Shown here: in pieces, positions 44,448 through 54,356 of the stretch
Position numbering within the stretch: the first letter of the stretch is position 1
Layout of the letters: each line of letters starts with the position of its first letter
Assembly: GCF_002443295.1 (NCBI RefSeq)
Contig: NZ_BAOS01000004.1
Coordinates: 310,001-374,000, forward strand
Length of the DNA: 64,000 nucleotides
Source of the DNA: Candidatus Scalindua japonica
Lineage (GTDB): Bacteria > Planctomycetota > Brocadiia > Brocadiales > Scalinduaceae
Reading direction: 5' to 3'
Position numbers and translations under genes: made by a program
Notes under the pieces: model-generated
What the model saw: the letters and a program-made list of their open reading frames with translations, nothing else
Told to the model about the DNA's origin: nothing
The model's database searches: none

Positions 44448-46058
44448 ATGGCTACATCATCACTAGTTGCAGGAATATCAGGTTTAAAAACATCTCAAAC
44501 ATCACTGAATGTAATCGGAGATAATCTGGCAAATTTGAACACATCAGGCTTTAAGACATCCCGTGTAAATTTTGCTAATGAGCTGTCGCAGACTATGAGG
44601 TCAGCTCTGGCACCTTCGGGTGGGCTGGGCGGAAGAAACCCGATACAGATAGGCACCGGTACGACAATTTCGAGTATTGACAAAGACTTCTCTCAGGGCA
44701 ATATGTCACCTACAGGGCGTCCTCTTGACCTTGGGATACAGGGTGATGGGTTTTTCATGCTTACAAACGATTTCCAGGATTTCTACTCCAGAGTAGGTGC
44801 TTTCAGTATGGACAAGAACAACGATCTTGTTGATTCCGGTACCGGCCTGAGAGTAAAAGGCGTTTCCGGAAGCGCTATAAATATTCCTGTTAATGCAACG
44901 CTGTCCGGAAAAGCCACAACGAAAACTTCTTTATCCGGAAATTTGAATTCTGAATTTAATACTGGAGCAATTAATCACATTCTCAAAACCGACAGCCCGT
45001 TTCAATCTGGAGCTGTCGCCGCTACGGCCGCGACAGCCTTAAATGCACTCGACAACAATACAGCAAACTATATTGCAGGTGACAAGATTGATATAACTGG
45101 CACAGAGCATAAGGGTATCGATATTAGCAAAAGCTTTATTTACGGAAGCGGCGCGGGACAAGACGGCACAACACTGGGTGACCTTAGTACATTTATTAAC
45201 TCAAATTTTGGAACAGCATCTACAACAATTGACGCATCCGGAGATTTGTTACTCACAGCAACACCATCAGGTCATTCAGAACTGACATTAAACATAGCCG
45301 ACGCAACAGGAAATACAGGTGGTACAAGCTTTAGTAATTTTAATATTAATACTACTGGAACCGGAGATGGGTACGTTACCACAATTCCTATATTTGATAC
45401 CCAGGGCTCTTCTCGTCTTGTTACGCTATCATTTGAGAAAACCGCCAGTAACACGTGGGACATGGTAGCAACCATGAAACCCAGCGAAGGATCAGTTACT
45501 GATGCTATTTCAGCAATAAACTTTAACAATGACGGCTCATACTCTTCAATTACAGGGACATCAACTATTACAATAACCTATCCGGACAATACAACACAGA
45601 CAGTAAACCTTGAGTTAGGCACACCAAATACACTTGATGGTTTAACTCAATTTGGCAGTGCTTCATCGGCTGCTTCAATTGACCAGGACGGACATGAGGA
45701 AGGGTTTTTCTCTACCACAACCGTAAACCAGGACGGAAATGTGGTAGCTTTATTTACTAATGGTAAAACAAAAAATGTTGGACAGCTTCAATTAGCAACC
45801 TTCAGCAATCCTTCCGGTTTATCAACAGAAGGTAACAATCTTTTGTCTCCAACCCTGGCTTCCGGCGCAGCTGTTCTTAAAACAGCACAATCCGGAAGAG
45901 TTGGTAGTATACTCAGTGGCGTATTAGAATCTTCCAATGTTGATATAGCAGAAGAGTTCACAAAACTAATTGTATCCCAGAGATCTTTTCAGGCAAATTC
46001 ACGAACAATAACAACAACTGATGAAATAATGCAAGAGTTGGTTAATATCGTAAGGTAA
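44448..46058 (+). CDS. flgE: flagellar hook protein
   Basis: 536 residues. The N-terminal rod/hook helix is GISGLKTSQTSLNVIGDNLANLNTSG in the usual form (core NVIGDNLANLNT). A TTISSIDKDFSQGNMSPTGR region and LDLGIQGDGFFML follow. The C-terminus has GVLESSNVDIAEEFTKLIVS and QRSFQANSRTITTTDEIM. The variable middle is large. The start lies 9 bases after AAAGGAG. A 435-base gap follows, so flgF onward seems to be a new unit. Confidence 0.95.
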   Translation: MATSSLVAGISGLKTSQTSLNVIGDNLANLNTSGFKTSRVNFANELSQTMRSALAPSGGLGGRNPIQIGTGTTISSIDKDFSQGNMSPTGRPLDLGIQGDGFFMLTNDFQDFYSRVGAFSMDKNNDLVDSGTGLRVKGVSGSAINIPVNATLSGKATTKTSLSGNLNSEFNTGAINHILKTDSPFQSGAVAATAATALNALDNNTANYIAGDKIDITGTEHKGIDISKSFIYGSGAGQDGTTLGDLSTFINSNFGTASTTIDASGDLLLTATPSGHSELTLNIADATGNTGGTSFSNFNINTTGTGDGYVTTIPIFDTQGSSRLVTLSFEKTASNTWDMVATMKPSEGSVTDAISAINFNNDGSYSSITGTSTITITYPDNTTQTVNLELGTPNTLDGLTQFGSASSAASIDQDGHEEGFFSTTTVNQDGNVVALFTNGKTKNVGQLQLATFSNPSGLSTEGNNLLSPTLASGAAVLKTAQSGRVGSILSGVLESSNVDIAEEFTKLIVSQRSFQANSRTITTTDEIMQELVNIVR

Positions 46059-46493
46059 TAATAAGCATGGATTATTGATCTTGGATTGCAGAATGATAAT
46101 TTACAATGTATTCATTCTGCAATCTGAAATCAGAGTTACGAAATTGCATGAGGAATGTTTTTCTACAAATTGTGTAAATTATTATCCAGAAAGTTTATCC
46201 AATTCAAAATACTTACTGAAAACCAATTTTCTTACAAAAACCAGAACCAGCCTAACCATCATCCTGCCAATACGTTAAACCTTTTTGAAAAAAAAGAAAA
46301 ATTAAATATAGTAATAATTATTTTTTGGCATAAAGATAGCGTAGATATAAACGTAATTTATGTTTATAAGAAATATTTTTTGAATCACTAGGTTAATTAC
46401 TAAAGTATTTTCAACATATATAAATCTGATTGTTTATAAGGATAAAGGTGCCTACTATAACACTTTAATGTTTTTTCATAGAAAGGCTGAAAA
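46059..46493. other. gap between flgE and flgF with hairpin and promoter
   Basis: No gene is seen in 435 bases. GATTGCAGAATGA (46084-46096) and TCATTCTGCAATC (46112-46124) form a perfect 13-bp stem with a 15-base loop but no T-tract. The sigma-54-type match at 46325-46341 is listed separately. Confidence 0.5.
46325..46341 (+). promoter_or_regulatory. candidate sigma-54 promoter before flgF
   Basis: TTGGCATAAAGATAGCG has GG at 46327-46328 and GC at 46339-46340 with ten bases between. TTGGCAT is a good -24 element; TAGC is the same -12 variant as before fliK. The leader to flgF would be about 140 bases, longer than for fliK, so confidence is lower. Confidence 0.5.
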
Positions 46494-47213
46494 ATGATTG
46501 ATGGAATTGAGCTGGCAGCTTCCGGTCTGGATGCTTATGCCCATGTACAGGAAGTTATAGCAAGAAATCTAGCTAACGCCAATACTGTCGGTTTTAAAAA
46601 AAATACCATCTCTTTTAAAACTATTCTGACACAAACTGATGATATCGAAACCAGCAACCTGCAGACAAATTATGGAATTGACTATTCTAAAGGTAACCTA
46701 AAGTACACTGGCAATACTTTAGATATTTCAATAGACGGAGACGGTTTTTTTACTTTAGAAACTGAAAATGGAATGAGATATACAAGGAACGGTCAATTTC
46801 GGCTTTCTAATACCAGTGAAATAGTAACCGACTCTGGTGCAAAATTGTTAGGACTAAATGGTCCCATACAATTGCCGAAAGACGGCGGAGAAATAGTAAT
46901 AGACAACGCCGGTATAATCAAAGTAAATGATAAGCAGGTAGGAAAGTTAATGATTACAAACTTTAATGACCTGAGCAAGGTTTTGCCGACAGGAAACTCT
47001 ACATTCATAGCGCCTTTAGACGCGATAGATGAGGAAGGAGAAAAAAAGTTCAAGGTTGCGCAGGGTTATTTGGAAGGTTCAAATGTTAGCGTAGTCACGG
47101 AAATGGTTGATATGATAACTAACATGAGGAGTTATGAAGCGAGCAATAGTGTAGTCAAAAATTTCAGTGATATGATGGAACGATTAATATCCAATCAATC
47201 TAATATCGTATAA
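46494..47213 (+). CDS. flgF: flagellar basal-body rod protein FlgF-type
   Basis: 239 residues. N-terminal GLDAYAHVQEVIARNLANANTVGFKK carries the rod-protein helix (core IARNLANANTVGFK). LDISIDGDGFFTLE and the end QGYLEGSNVSVVTEMVDMIT follow. It directly precedes flgG and is smaller than FlgG here. The exact split between FlgF and FlgG paralogues rests on order and length. Spacing to flgG is 34 bases. Confidence 0.85.
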   Translation: MIDGIELAASGLDAYAHVQEVIARNLANANTVGFKKNTISFKTILTQTDDIETSNLQTNYGIDYSKGNLKYTGNTLDISIDGDGFFTLETENGMRYTRNGQFRLSNTSEIVTDSGAKLLGLNGPIQLPKDGGEIVIDNAGIIKVNDKQVGKLMITNFNDLSKVLPTGNSTFIAPLDAIDEEGEKKFKVAQGYLEGSNVSVVTEMVDMITNMRSYEASNSVVKNFSDMMERLISNQSNIV

Positions 47214-47247
47214 AGAGACAATTTTTTGGTGAAGGAGACAATAAATT

Positions 47248-48030
47248 ATGATGAAAGCATTGTACACAAGTGCAACAGGTATGAAAGCGCACCAGTTCCT
47301 TCTTGATGTAATTTCAAATAATCTAGCCAATGTGAATACTACGGGATACAAAAGAGTACAAGCAAATTTTCAAGACTTATTATATGACAAGTTTGTACCT
47401 GCAGGCACGGAATCAGCCCAGGGAATACAATCACCTACCGGTCTTCAGGTTGGTAGTGGTGTGAGAATTGTGGCGACAAATAAGGTCTTCTCTCAAGGTG
47501 TTCAAGAGAATACCGGCAGATCACTTGATTGGGCAATACAAGGTGACGGTTTTTTTCAGATTACACACCCGGATGGAACTATCGTTTACTCACGAGATGG
47601 TACATTTCAGCTAAATAGTACCGGGGAAATAGTTAACTCCGAAGGTCTTAAAATTGAACCGTCAACAACTGTTCCAAGCGACGCGGTAAGTATAAATATT
47701 GGATCTGACGGCACGCTTTCCGCCCAGAATGCAGATGGCAGTACTCAAGCTATAGGCAATATAACTCTTGCCACATTTCTCAACCCGTCTGGACTTGAAA
47801 GCCTGGGGAAAAACCTTTACAGAGAAACAACAGCATCCGGTACTCCGCAGACAGGTACACCTGGCCAGAATGGTGTTGGAGAGATCATACAGGGGTTTCG
47901 AGAAAGTTCAAATGTTGAGGTTGTAACTGAGTTGGTAAACCTCATTGTTGCGCAAAGGGCTTATGAAACAAGCGCAAAAGCCATCAAAGCCAGCGATGAT
48001 ATGCTGCAAGCTACAAACCGTATTGTTTAG
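47248..48030 (+). CDS. flgG: flagellar distal rod protein
   Basis: 260 residues, close to the conserved length of FlgG. It has KALYTSATGMKAHQFLLDVI, NNLANVNTTGYKR, the FlgG-type NTGRSLDWAIQGDGFFQI, and the end GFRESSNVEVVTELVNLIVA and AYETSAKAIKASDDM. It builds the distal rod that passes the P- and L-rings encoded downstream. A GAAGGAGAC site precedes the ATG. Confidence 0.95.
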   Translation: MMKALYTSATGMKAHQFLLDVISNNLANVNTTGYKRVQANFQDLLYDKFVPAGTESAQGIQSPTGLQVGSGVRIVATNKVFSQGVQENTGRSLDWAIQGDGFFQITHPDGTIVYSRDGTFQLNSTGEIVNSEGLKIEPSTTVPSDAVSINIGSDGTLSAQNADGSTQAIGNITLATFLNPSGLESLGKNLYRETTASGTPQTGTPGQNGVGEIIQGFRESSNVEVVTELVNLIVAQRAYETSAKAIKASDDMLQATNRIV

Positions 48031-48077
48031 CAATAAATGACACTTTATTATTATACTTTATCTTCAGGAGCACATTA

Positions 48078-49049
48078 ATGAGATACAGAATAACCATATT
48101 TTCGCTATTTATTATGTTTGTATTCTTGCCTGGCACATTTGCGGGCATGATTGAAATACATCTGATGGAAAAAATTGTCTTGAAAGATAAAGTGATAACC
48201 GTCAGTGATATCTCTACCGTTACCGGCGATGATCCAGGCCTGGTAAAGAAAGTCATGGGTATTGAAATTGGAAACACTCCTGGAGCAAACTGCGAAAGAA
48301 GAATAGACTTAAACTTTATTAGAATGCGATTAATATCTTCAAATGTGAATATTGAGAATGTAACCTTTACTAATTCTCAATCAACATTGGTTTCTGTAGA
48401 ATCTACAAAAATTAAGGGCCTTGAGATTGTACAGAAAGCAAAAGAATATCTATTAGAATTCTTACCAATGGATGACAGGGAAACTACAGTTGAAGTCGGA
48501 AGAGTCCCAACCGACCAGTGGGTACCAAGCAAAAGAGATAATATTGATTTTTTTATTACACTTGTAGACACGACCAAGGACAGAGGAAAAATTGAGTTAA
48601 TTGTCAGCGCCTCTTCAGAGGGCAAGCGTTTTTTCAAAGTACCGGTATATTTTAACGTCAGAGTTTTTGAATTCGTAGCTGTTGCAAAAAAGAAAATCAG
48701 GCGAAATCAATCATTAACTAAAGAAAATGTAATTTTGACGCGACGTGAAACCACAAGAACACGAGGCATGTCGTTTAGCAGCATTGATGATTTGAAAGGC
48801 ATGATTACCACAACATCAGTGCAACCACGCATTATACTTACTGAACATATGGTGGAAACACCACCAACATTGAAACAGGGAAGCATTGTAAAATTAATTG
48901 TTAAAAAGAGCGGTTTTAAGATTGTTACAAAAGGCTTAGCGCAACAAACAGGGTATAAAGGAGATGTTATTAAAGTCAGGAATATAAACTCAAAGAAAAT
49001 AATTTATGGTCAAATTATAAACCACGACAGTGTTCAGGTAATTTTTTAA
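48078..49049 (+). CDS. flgA: flagellar P-ring assembly chaperone
   Basis: 323 residues with a signal peptide (RITIFSLFIMFVFLPGTFAG). The C-terminal two-thirds has the SAF-domain pattern: VAVAKKKIRRNQSLTKENVI, MITTTSVQPRIILTEHMVE and QGSIVKLIVKKSGFKIVTKG. FlgA is a periplasmic chaperone for FlgI, encoded downstream. The N-terminal 150 residues (VSDISTVTGDDPGLVKKVMG) are longer than in enteric FlgA. It is spaced 47 bases from flgG and 27 from flgH. Confidence 0.9.
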   Translation: MRYRITIFSLFIMFVFLPGTFAGMIEIHLMEKIVLKDKVITVSDISTVTGDDPGLVKKVMGIEIGNTPGANCERRIDLNFIRMRLISSNVNIENVTFTNSQSTLVSVESTKIKGLEIVQKAKEYLLEFLPMDDRETTVEVGRVPTDQWVPSKRDNIDFFITLVDTTKDRGKIELIVSASSEGKRFFKVPVYFNVRVFEFVAVAKKKIRRNQSLTKENVILTRRETTRTRGMSFSSIDDLKGMITTTSVQPRIILTEHMVETPPTLKQGSIVKLIVKKSGFKIVTKGLAQQTGYKGDVIKVRNINSKKIIYGQIINHDSVQVIF

Positions 49050-49076
49050 TAAATTTTAATTACAAAAGAGATATTT

Positions 49077-49739
49077 ATGACAAGACAATACACAAAACTC
49101 ATTCTTAATATTATGATAACTACAGGTATGCTGGCAGTAGTGTGTGACAATATCCATGCTGATTCCCTATGGCAAAAGAGAGTTACTATAAATTATAATC
49201 TTTTTGATGATAATAGAGGTAAAAGAGTCGGTGATATTGTTACCGTAGTTGTCTCCGAATCAACAGCTATTGCTAATGATGAGAATGCAACTACAAACAA
49301 TTCCAGCTCAAATGCCGGGTCAGTTGATTACAACAAATTCATGCGTGGAGTTTTAAGTGCGTTGAGAACAGGACGTAACGCAAAGTTCACAGATAGGGAA
49401 GCCAATACTTTCTCCAATTCATATAACAGTGATTTCAGTGGTAAAGGCTCTTATGACAGCACAAGGAGTGTAAATCTGAATATAACTGCAATGGTTGTGG
49501 AAGTGCTGGATAATGGTAATCTTGCTCTTGAAGGAAAAAGGGATATAGCAGTAAATAAAGAGACGTATACCCTGAAACTCACAGGTATCGCAAGGCCAAT
49601 TGATATAAGTCCTGAGAATTTAATATCATCAAGCAAGATGTCTAACGTGATTTTCGACCTTTCCGGAAAAGGCTGGTTAACAAGAGCAGGATCTAAAGGC
49701 TGGTTCAATAGAGTGAAAGATGTGCTTTGGCCATTCTAG
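49077..49739 (+). CDS. flgH: flagellar L-ring protein
   Basis: 220 residues. The core is GDIVTVVVSESTAIANDENA, SGKGSYDSTRSVNLNITAMV, LALEGKRDIAVNKETYTLKL and GIARPIDISPENLISSSKM. FlgH forms the outer-membrane L-ring. Enteric FlgH is a lipoprotein; here the signal peptide ends near CDNIHADS and the only cysteine (VVCDN) lacks the Gly/Ala before it, so a lipid anchor is uncertain. A 330-base gap separates it from flgI. Confidence 0.93.
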   Translation: MTRQYTKLILNIMITTGMLAVVCDNIHADSLWQKRVTINYNLFDDNRGKRVGDIVTVVVSESTAIANDENATTNNSSSNAGSVDYNKFMRGVLSALRTGRNAKFTDREANTFSNSYNSDFSGKGSYDSTRSVNLNITAMVVEVLDNGNLALEGKRDIAVNKETYTLKLTGIARPIDISPENLISSSKMSNVIFDLSGKGWLTRAGSKGWFNRVKDVLWPF

Positions 49740-50071
49740 GTTTCTATGGATTTAGTATTAATACAGGTAACAAACTAATCTCTGTACAAGCCAGTCGACC
49801 AAAACCTTGGTACATCCATCTTTAATACAATAACGGTCCTGTGACTTCATTAAAAAATAACGTCTATAGGAAAATATCGACATGATGTGTAATATTTGAC
49901 TACTAATCTTTCGGGCATATTAACAGATGACAATTAACAATCTCATAAACCTTTTAAAAACAGAGTATTAGTGTTATTAAGAAATAATTTGCTTTTGGTA
50001 CAAGTATTGCTTTAATAAGGACAGATCCAGTACTACATTAATAATTTTAATCAGGCTAAAAGGACAAATTC
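49740..50071. other. gap between flgH and flgI, holds a promoter
   Basis: No gene is seen. The only clear signal is the sigma-54-type promoter at 49995-50011, listed separately. Confidence 0.5.
49995..50011 (+). promoter_or_regulatory. sigma-54 promoter for flgI and following genes
   Basis: TTTGGTACAAGTATTGCTT has GG at 49997-49998 and GC at 50009-50010 with ten bases between. The -12 element TTGCT is perfect and the -24 element differs at one base (TGGTAC). A start near 50022 leaves about 50 bases to the flgI ATG at 50072, the same distance as for fliK. Confidence 0.72.
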
Positions 50072-51193
50072 ATGCTTCGCTATATTTTTTACACTCTTAT
50101 TTTAACTGCAACCTGTACCTTTTCAGCTATAACGTCTGCACATGGAAGCATAACCACTCGTATTAAAGACATCGCAAGCGTACAGGGTGTGCGGGACAAC
50201 TATTTATTTGGCTATGGCCTCGTTATCGGTTTAATGGGATCAGGAGACAAAATTGATTTTACAAAGCAGCTGGCGAAGAATGTATTTGAAAAACTTGGTG
50301 TAATTTTAACCACTACCGATTTCAGTTCTAAAAATATTGCAGGTGTGCTGGTAACAGCTAATATTCGCCCTTTTGCGAAACCAGGTGATAGAATGGATGT
50401 ACTCGTTTCATCAATAGGTGATGCCAAAAGCCTGGAAGGTGGAGTTCTTGTACACACTACCCTCCAGGGAATTGACAATGAAGTATATGCGGTTGCACAA
50501 GGGCCAATATCTCTCGGAGGTGGTTTTAATGTTGGAGGAAAGGCTGGAGACAAGAGAAAAAATATAGCAACAACCGGCAACGTACCGCAAGGCGCAATGG
50601 TTGAAAAAGAGATTCCTGTTCATCTGTTTCATGAAAATACAATCAAATTGAGCCTGAAAGATACTGATTTTACAACGGCTACACGTTTGATGAATGTTAT
50701 CAACGTTATATACCCGAATTCAGCACAGGCAGTTAGTGCCGCGGAGGTTGAAATTAAACCTCCGCCGGAATTCAGAAATATGGAAAGAATAACCCAGTTT
50801 ATATCTAAAATTGAAGAATTACCGATTACACCGGATACTTTAGCAAGAGTGGTCATTAACGAAAGGACCGGAACAATTGTCGCGGGAGAAAACGTTAAGA
50901 TTTCTACGGTTGCAGTTGCGCATGGCAGCCTCACAATCACTATAAGCGAAAATACAGAAGCTTCTCAACCGGGTGCATTTGCCCCTAGCAGTGCGGAGAC
51001 CAAAGAGCTTGATCGCACAACTATTGATGTTGAAGAGGAGGAGGCAAAACTACACATAATACCTGATGGAGTAAGTATTTCAGAAATAGCGCGCGCGCTG
51101 AATGTCCTTGGGGTGACACCAAGGGATCTCATGGCAATCTTCCAGGCCATTCATAAGGCTGGTGCTCTCCATGCAGAACTTATAATTATGTAA
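50072..51193 (+). CDS. flgI: flagellar P-ring protein
   Basis: 373 residues, the normal length, with a signal peptide ending near SAHGSI. Motifs: RIKDIASVQGVRDNYLFGYG, LVIGLMGSGDKI, VRPF-like NIRPFAKPGDRMDVLVSSIG, EVYAVAQGPISLGGG and RVVINERTGTIVAGENVKIS. The C-terminal GVTPRDLMAIFQAIHKAGAL closes the family profile. It forms the peptidoglycan-level ring around the rod. It starts the second half of the cluster and is followed by flgJ after 21 bases. Confidence 0.96.
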   Translation: MLRYIFYTLILTATCTFSAITSAHGSITTRIKDIASVQGVRDNYLFGYGLVIGLMGSGDKIDFTKQLAKNVFEKLGVILTTTDFSSKNIAGVLVTANIRPFAKPGDRMDVLVSSIGDAKSLEGGVLVHTTLQGIDNEVYAVAQGPISLGGGFNVGGKAGDKRKNIATTGNVPQGAMVEKEIPVHLFHENTIKLSLKDTDFTTATRLMNVINVIYPNSAQAVSAAEVEIKPPPEFRNMERITQFISKIEELPITPDTLARVVINERTGTIVAGENVKISTVAVAHGSLTITISENTEASQPGAFAPSSAETKELDRTTIDVEEEEAKLHIIPDGVSISEIARALNVLGVTPRDLMAIFQAIHKAGALHAELIIM

Positions 51194-51214
51194 CATTAAT
51201 CTGAGGAAGTTATA

Positions 51215-51547
51215 ATGAAAATACCATCCAACAGTGAGTTCATGATAAATGTTGCAAAAACGGATAAATCATTAAATGTATTAAAAAATAATCCTGAATC
51301 CTCACAGGAGATTCAAAAAGCTGCCCAGGATTTTGAAGCAGTGCTACTGAATATGGTCCTTAAAGCAATGTGGAAGACAATACCTGAATCTGATTTATTT
51401 GAAAAAAATAATGCATCTAAAATATACGAGGGATTTATGCACACATCGCTTTCAGAAGAGATGGCCGGTAACGGTGGTTTAGGAATAGCAAAAGTACTTG
51501 CTCAACAACTTAGCAGAGAACACAAAAATCATAACGTAATCAAATGA
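51215..51547 (+). CDS. flgJ: FlgJ-type rod-binding protein without muramidase domain
   Basis: 110 residues with the FlgJ N-terminal core: IQKAAQDFEAVLLNMVLKAMW, FEKNNASKIYEGFMHTSLSE and NGGLGIAKVLAQQLSR. The peptidoglycan hydrolase domain of enteric FlgJ is absent, as in many bacteria, so another hydrolase must open the wall. Its stop overlaps the start of the next gene (ATGA). Confidence 0.9.
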   Translation: MKIPSNSEFMINVAKTDKSLNVLKNNPESSQEIQKAAQDFEAVLLNMVLKAMWKTIPESDLFEKNNASKIYEGFMHTSLSEEMAGNGGLGIAKVLAQQLSREHKNHNVIK

Positions 51548-52059
51548 AAAATAATATCTTGGAAAATCTTCTAGAAAACCTTTCAGAAACATTAGACAGG
51601 ATGGTCCTTCTGTATAATGAAATATTTCTAACTGCTCAGAAGAAACAGGAATATATTATTTCCGGAGACATAGATAAACTTGAATCAACAATTTATCAAG
51701 AGCGCAACCAGGCAGAAACAATACTTCTACTCGAAGAAAAGAGAAGATATTTATTGCGCTCAATAAATCAAACTATTGGAAGCAATAATAACTCTATAAA
51801 ACTCAGTGTGCTTATTGAACAGCTGCGAGAACCATATAAGAGTAAATTTAAAGAGCAGTTTGACACTATCGTTGAAATTGTTATCAAAGTTGAAGGAATA
51901 AATAAAACGAACACAACGCTGACTAAACATTCACTTGAATATATAAACAACCTTATAAAATATATATGTACCGAATCATTAAACGACAATACCTATCAAC
52001 AAACCGGCAAACTTAAAGAGCCTGAGCTGAATCGAATATTGTTTGAAATTAACGCTTAA
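51544..52059 (+). CDS. flgN: FlgN-like export chaperone
   Basis: 171 residues, all helical, charged, with a start overlapping flgJ by four bases. A first helix LLENLSETLDRMVLLYNEIFL and SGDIDKLESTIYQERNQAET are typical of FlgN. FlgN proteins keep the hook-filament junction proteins FlgK and FlgL soluble for export; both are encoded directly downstream, which supports the call although sequence conservation in this family is low. Confidence 0.78.
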   Translation: MKNNILENLLENLSETLDRMVLLYNEIFLTAQKKQEYIISGDIDKLESTIYQERNQAETILLLEEKRRYLLRSINQTIGSNNNSIKLSVLIEQLREPYKSKFKEQFDTIVEIVIKVEGINKTNTTLTKHSLEYINNLIKYICTESLNDNTYQQTGKLKEPELNRILFEINA

Positions 52060-52158
52060 ACAAATGAATAAACCCGCTGAACCAACTGGACAAGTAAATA
52101 ATACCAGATTTTACACACTGAAGTTAACATTTGAAAATACTACTACAGGAAGATAACT

Positions 52159-54336
52159 ATGGCTTCATCAGATATTTCAATCGGATTATCAGGACTGCTC
52201 ACTGCACAAAGTGCCCTTCAGACAATTGGGCATAATATTGTCAATGCCAACACTCCCGGGTACAGCAGACAACAAGTTTTAGTGTCTGCCAGAACCCCAG
52301 ATGTTATGTCATTCGGGCCTATTGGTTCAGGAGTAACGGTTGACAATATCCAGAGAATTAAAGACGACCTTTTAAGCTCTCAAATAAACAGCTTCACATC
52401 TCTTCTGGGAAATGCAGAAGTACAAAATGAATCACTCCGGAACATAGAAGCTATTTTTAATGAATTGTCGGGGACCAGTTTAAACGGTATGTTAGAGAAA
52501 TTTTTCAGAAGTGTACAGGAATTGTCAACTACTCCTGAACTCGTCAGCACAAGATACCAATTGTTACAAGATGCTCAAAACCTTGTTACCCATAGCTTTC
52601 GTTCACTTGACGAACAATTCAGTAACCTGAAGGTCAATATCAGTGAGAGAATAGAATCAAAGGTTGCTAATTTAAATAGCATAACGAGTGAAATTTCATT
52701 CTTAAACAGAAGAATTAATGACATTGAGTTAGGTGCAGATAATACCAGTGCAAATGACATGCTGGACAAAAGAGATCAACTTTTAACAAAACTAAGCAAA
52801 TTGGGTGATATCAAAGTAATAAAAAATAAAAACGACAGTTCTGTTGATGTTCTTCTTGGCGGAACATTGGTTGTAAACAGAAATAGAACAGAGAAAATCA
52901 CAACAAGTTTAGCAGGTGAGGGTGTTAGAAAAGTCCATGGATTATCAATAGCGGGTTTAAACAGTGGTGAGTTAAAAGGTCTGATGAATATGCAGAATGT
53001 AACTATACCTAAATATATGCAGGATATTGATACTCTTGCCGCCAGTTTTATCAAGGAAGTTAACAATGTTCACAGTGAAGGAGTTGGGCTGAGTGGAGGG
53101 TTTAGTACTCTAGCAAGTATAAATGCGGTTGATGATAGTAATTCCCCATTAACAAACGCAGAGCTTCCTTATTCACCCTCAGTCAATACATATTCTACGG
53201 GTACTGTAACAAGCTCAGATAATGGAGATGGAACTACTACAGTCACTGGAGTTGGTACAACTTTTAAAGTTAATGTAAAAGCAAATGATTGGATCAAACT
53301 TAACGATGGAAATGTCTATAAAATCACATCAGTTGATAGTAATTCTAAACTGACTGTAAGTGGTGCATATACCGATGCGGTACCTGCTGCAACCAATATA
53401 ACTGATGGCAGTCTGTATATAACGGTCACAGACTCATCAAATGCAATCACGAAAACCAATATAAATATTGCTGCGGATGAAACACTAAATACCCTCTCTG
53501 CAAAAATTGGAAATATTGCTAATATCAATGCCAATGTTACAAATGGCATTTTGACAATTACTTCAGACAGTGGATATACCTTTAATTTTACAAACGAACT
53601 GGACGTCAATCCTGGAACAATTGGTTCCGCACAATCCACTCTTTCCGGTCATTACTCAGGCAACGACAATGATGTTTTCACATTGACTGTTGTTGACGCA
53701 GGGACCGGAACAGTAGGGTCAGGCTCTGCTTTAATAAGAGCAACAGATGCAAATGGTAAATTAATAGCAAATCTTGAAGTTGGGACGTCATATGATGCCG
53801 GAAGCTATTTACAGATAACGGATGGTGTATCTATAAGTTTTGACAATGGCAGTATAGCAGTTGGTGACAAACTGGCTTTTGACGTCACTAACGACCCGGA
53901 CACTAGCAACGTTTTAAGCGCACTGGGATTGAATACATTTTTTGAAGGAAATGACGCGTCATCAATTGATGTGGCACAATATATCAAAGACGATGTGACC
54001 AGAATTGCAGCTGCTTCAACCAGTTCACCGGGAGATAACACAAACGCCCTCAGACTGGTAAACTTACGAAATCAAACATTAACAAAGGACGCAACCTTCA
54101 GCGACTTTATACACGGTTCCATATCTCAATTAGGAATAGAAACTGCGGAAAGGGCCAGTGAAACAAACAGCTTCAAATCATTGCTTACTAATTTAGACAG
54201 CCGACGTCAGGAAGTATCCGGGGTTTCAATTGATGAAGAAATGGTAAATACTATCAGATTCCAGCAGGCATTTCAGGCTTCTGCAAAATATCTTTCTACT
54301 ATCAAAGAAGTAAGTGACTTGCTTATGCAGTTGTAA
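52159..54336 (+). CDS. flgK: flagellar hook-filament junction protein 1
   Basis: 725 residues. N-terminal ISIGLSGLLTAQSALQTIGH and NIVNANTPGYSRQ, then LDKRDQLLTKLSKLGDIKV, and the C-terminal GVSIDEEMVNTIRFQQAFQA with SAKYLSTIKEVSDLLM. The middle (about 350-600) holds a long Asp/Gly/Thr-rich insertion, so the protein is longer than the 550-residue enteric form. It joins hook and filament together with FlgL. An AGGAAGA site lies just before the ATG. Confidence 0.96.
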   Translation: MASSDISIGLSGLLTAQSALQTIGHNIVNANTPGYSRQQVLVSARTPDVMSFGPIGSGVTVDNIQRIKDDLLSSQINSFTSLLGNAEVQNESLRNIEAIFNELSGTSLNGMLEKFFRSVQELSTTPELVSTRYQLLQDAQNLVTHSFRSLDEQFSNLKVNISERIESKVANLNSITSEISFLNRRINDIELGADNTSANDMLDKRDQLLTKLSKLGDIKVIKNKNDSSVDVLLGGTLVVNRNRTEKITTSLAGEGVRKVHGLSIAGLNSGELKGLMNMQNVTIPKYMQDIDTLAASFIKEVNNVHSEGVGLSGGFSTLASINAVDDSNSPLTNAELPYSPSVNTYSTGTVTSSDNGDGTTTVTGVGTTFKVNVKANDWIKLNDGNVYKITSVDSNSKLTVSGAYTDAVPAATNITDGSLYITVTDSSNAITKTNINIAADETLNTLSAKIGNIANINANVTNGILTITSDSGYTFNFTNELDVNPGTIGSAQSTLSGHYSGNDNDVFTLTVVDAGTGTVGSGSALIRATDANGKLIANLEVGTSYDAGSYLQITDGVSISFDNGSIAVGDKLAFDVTNDPDTSNVLSALGLNTFFEGNDASSIDVAQYIKDDVTRIAAASTSSPGDNTNALRLVNLRNQTLTKDATFSDFIHGSISQLGIETAERASETNSFKSLLTNLDSRRQEVSGVSIDEEMVNTIRFQQAFQASAKYLSTIKEVSDLLMQL

Positions 54337-54356
54337 TAGAAAAGGATTTTATTAAT

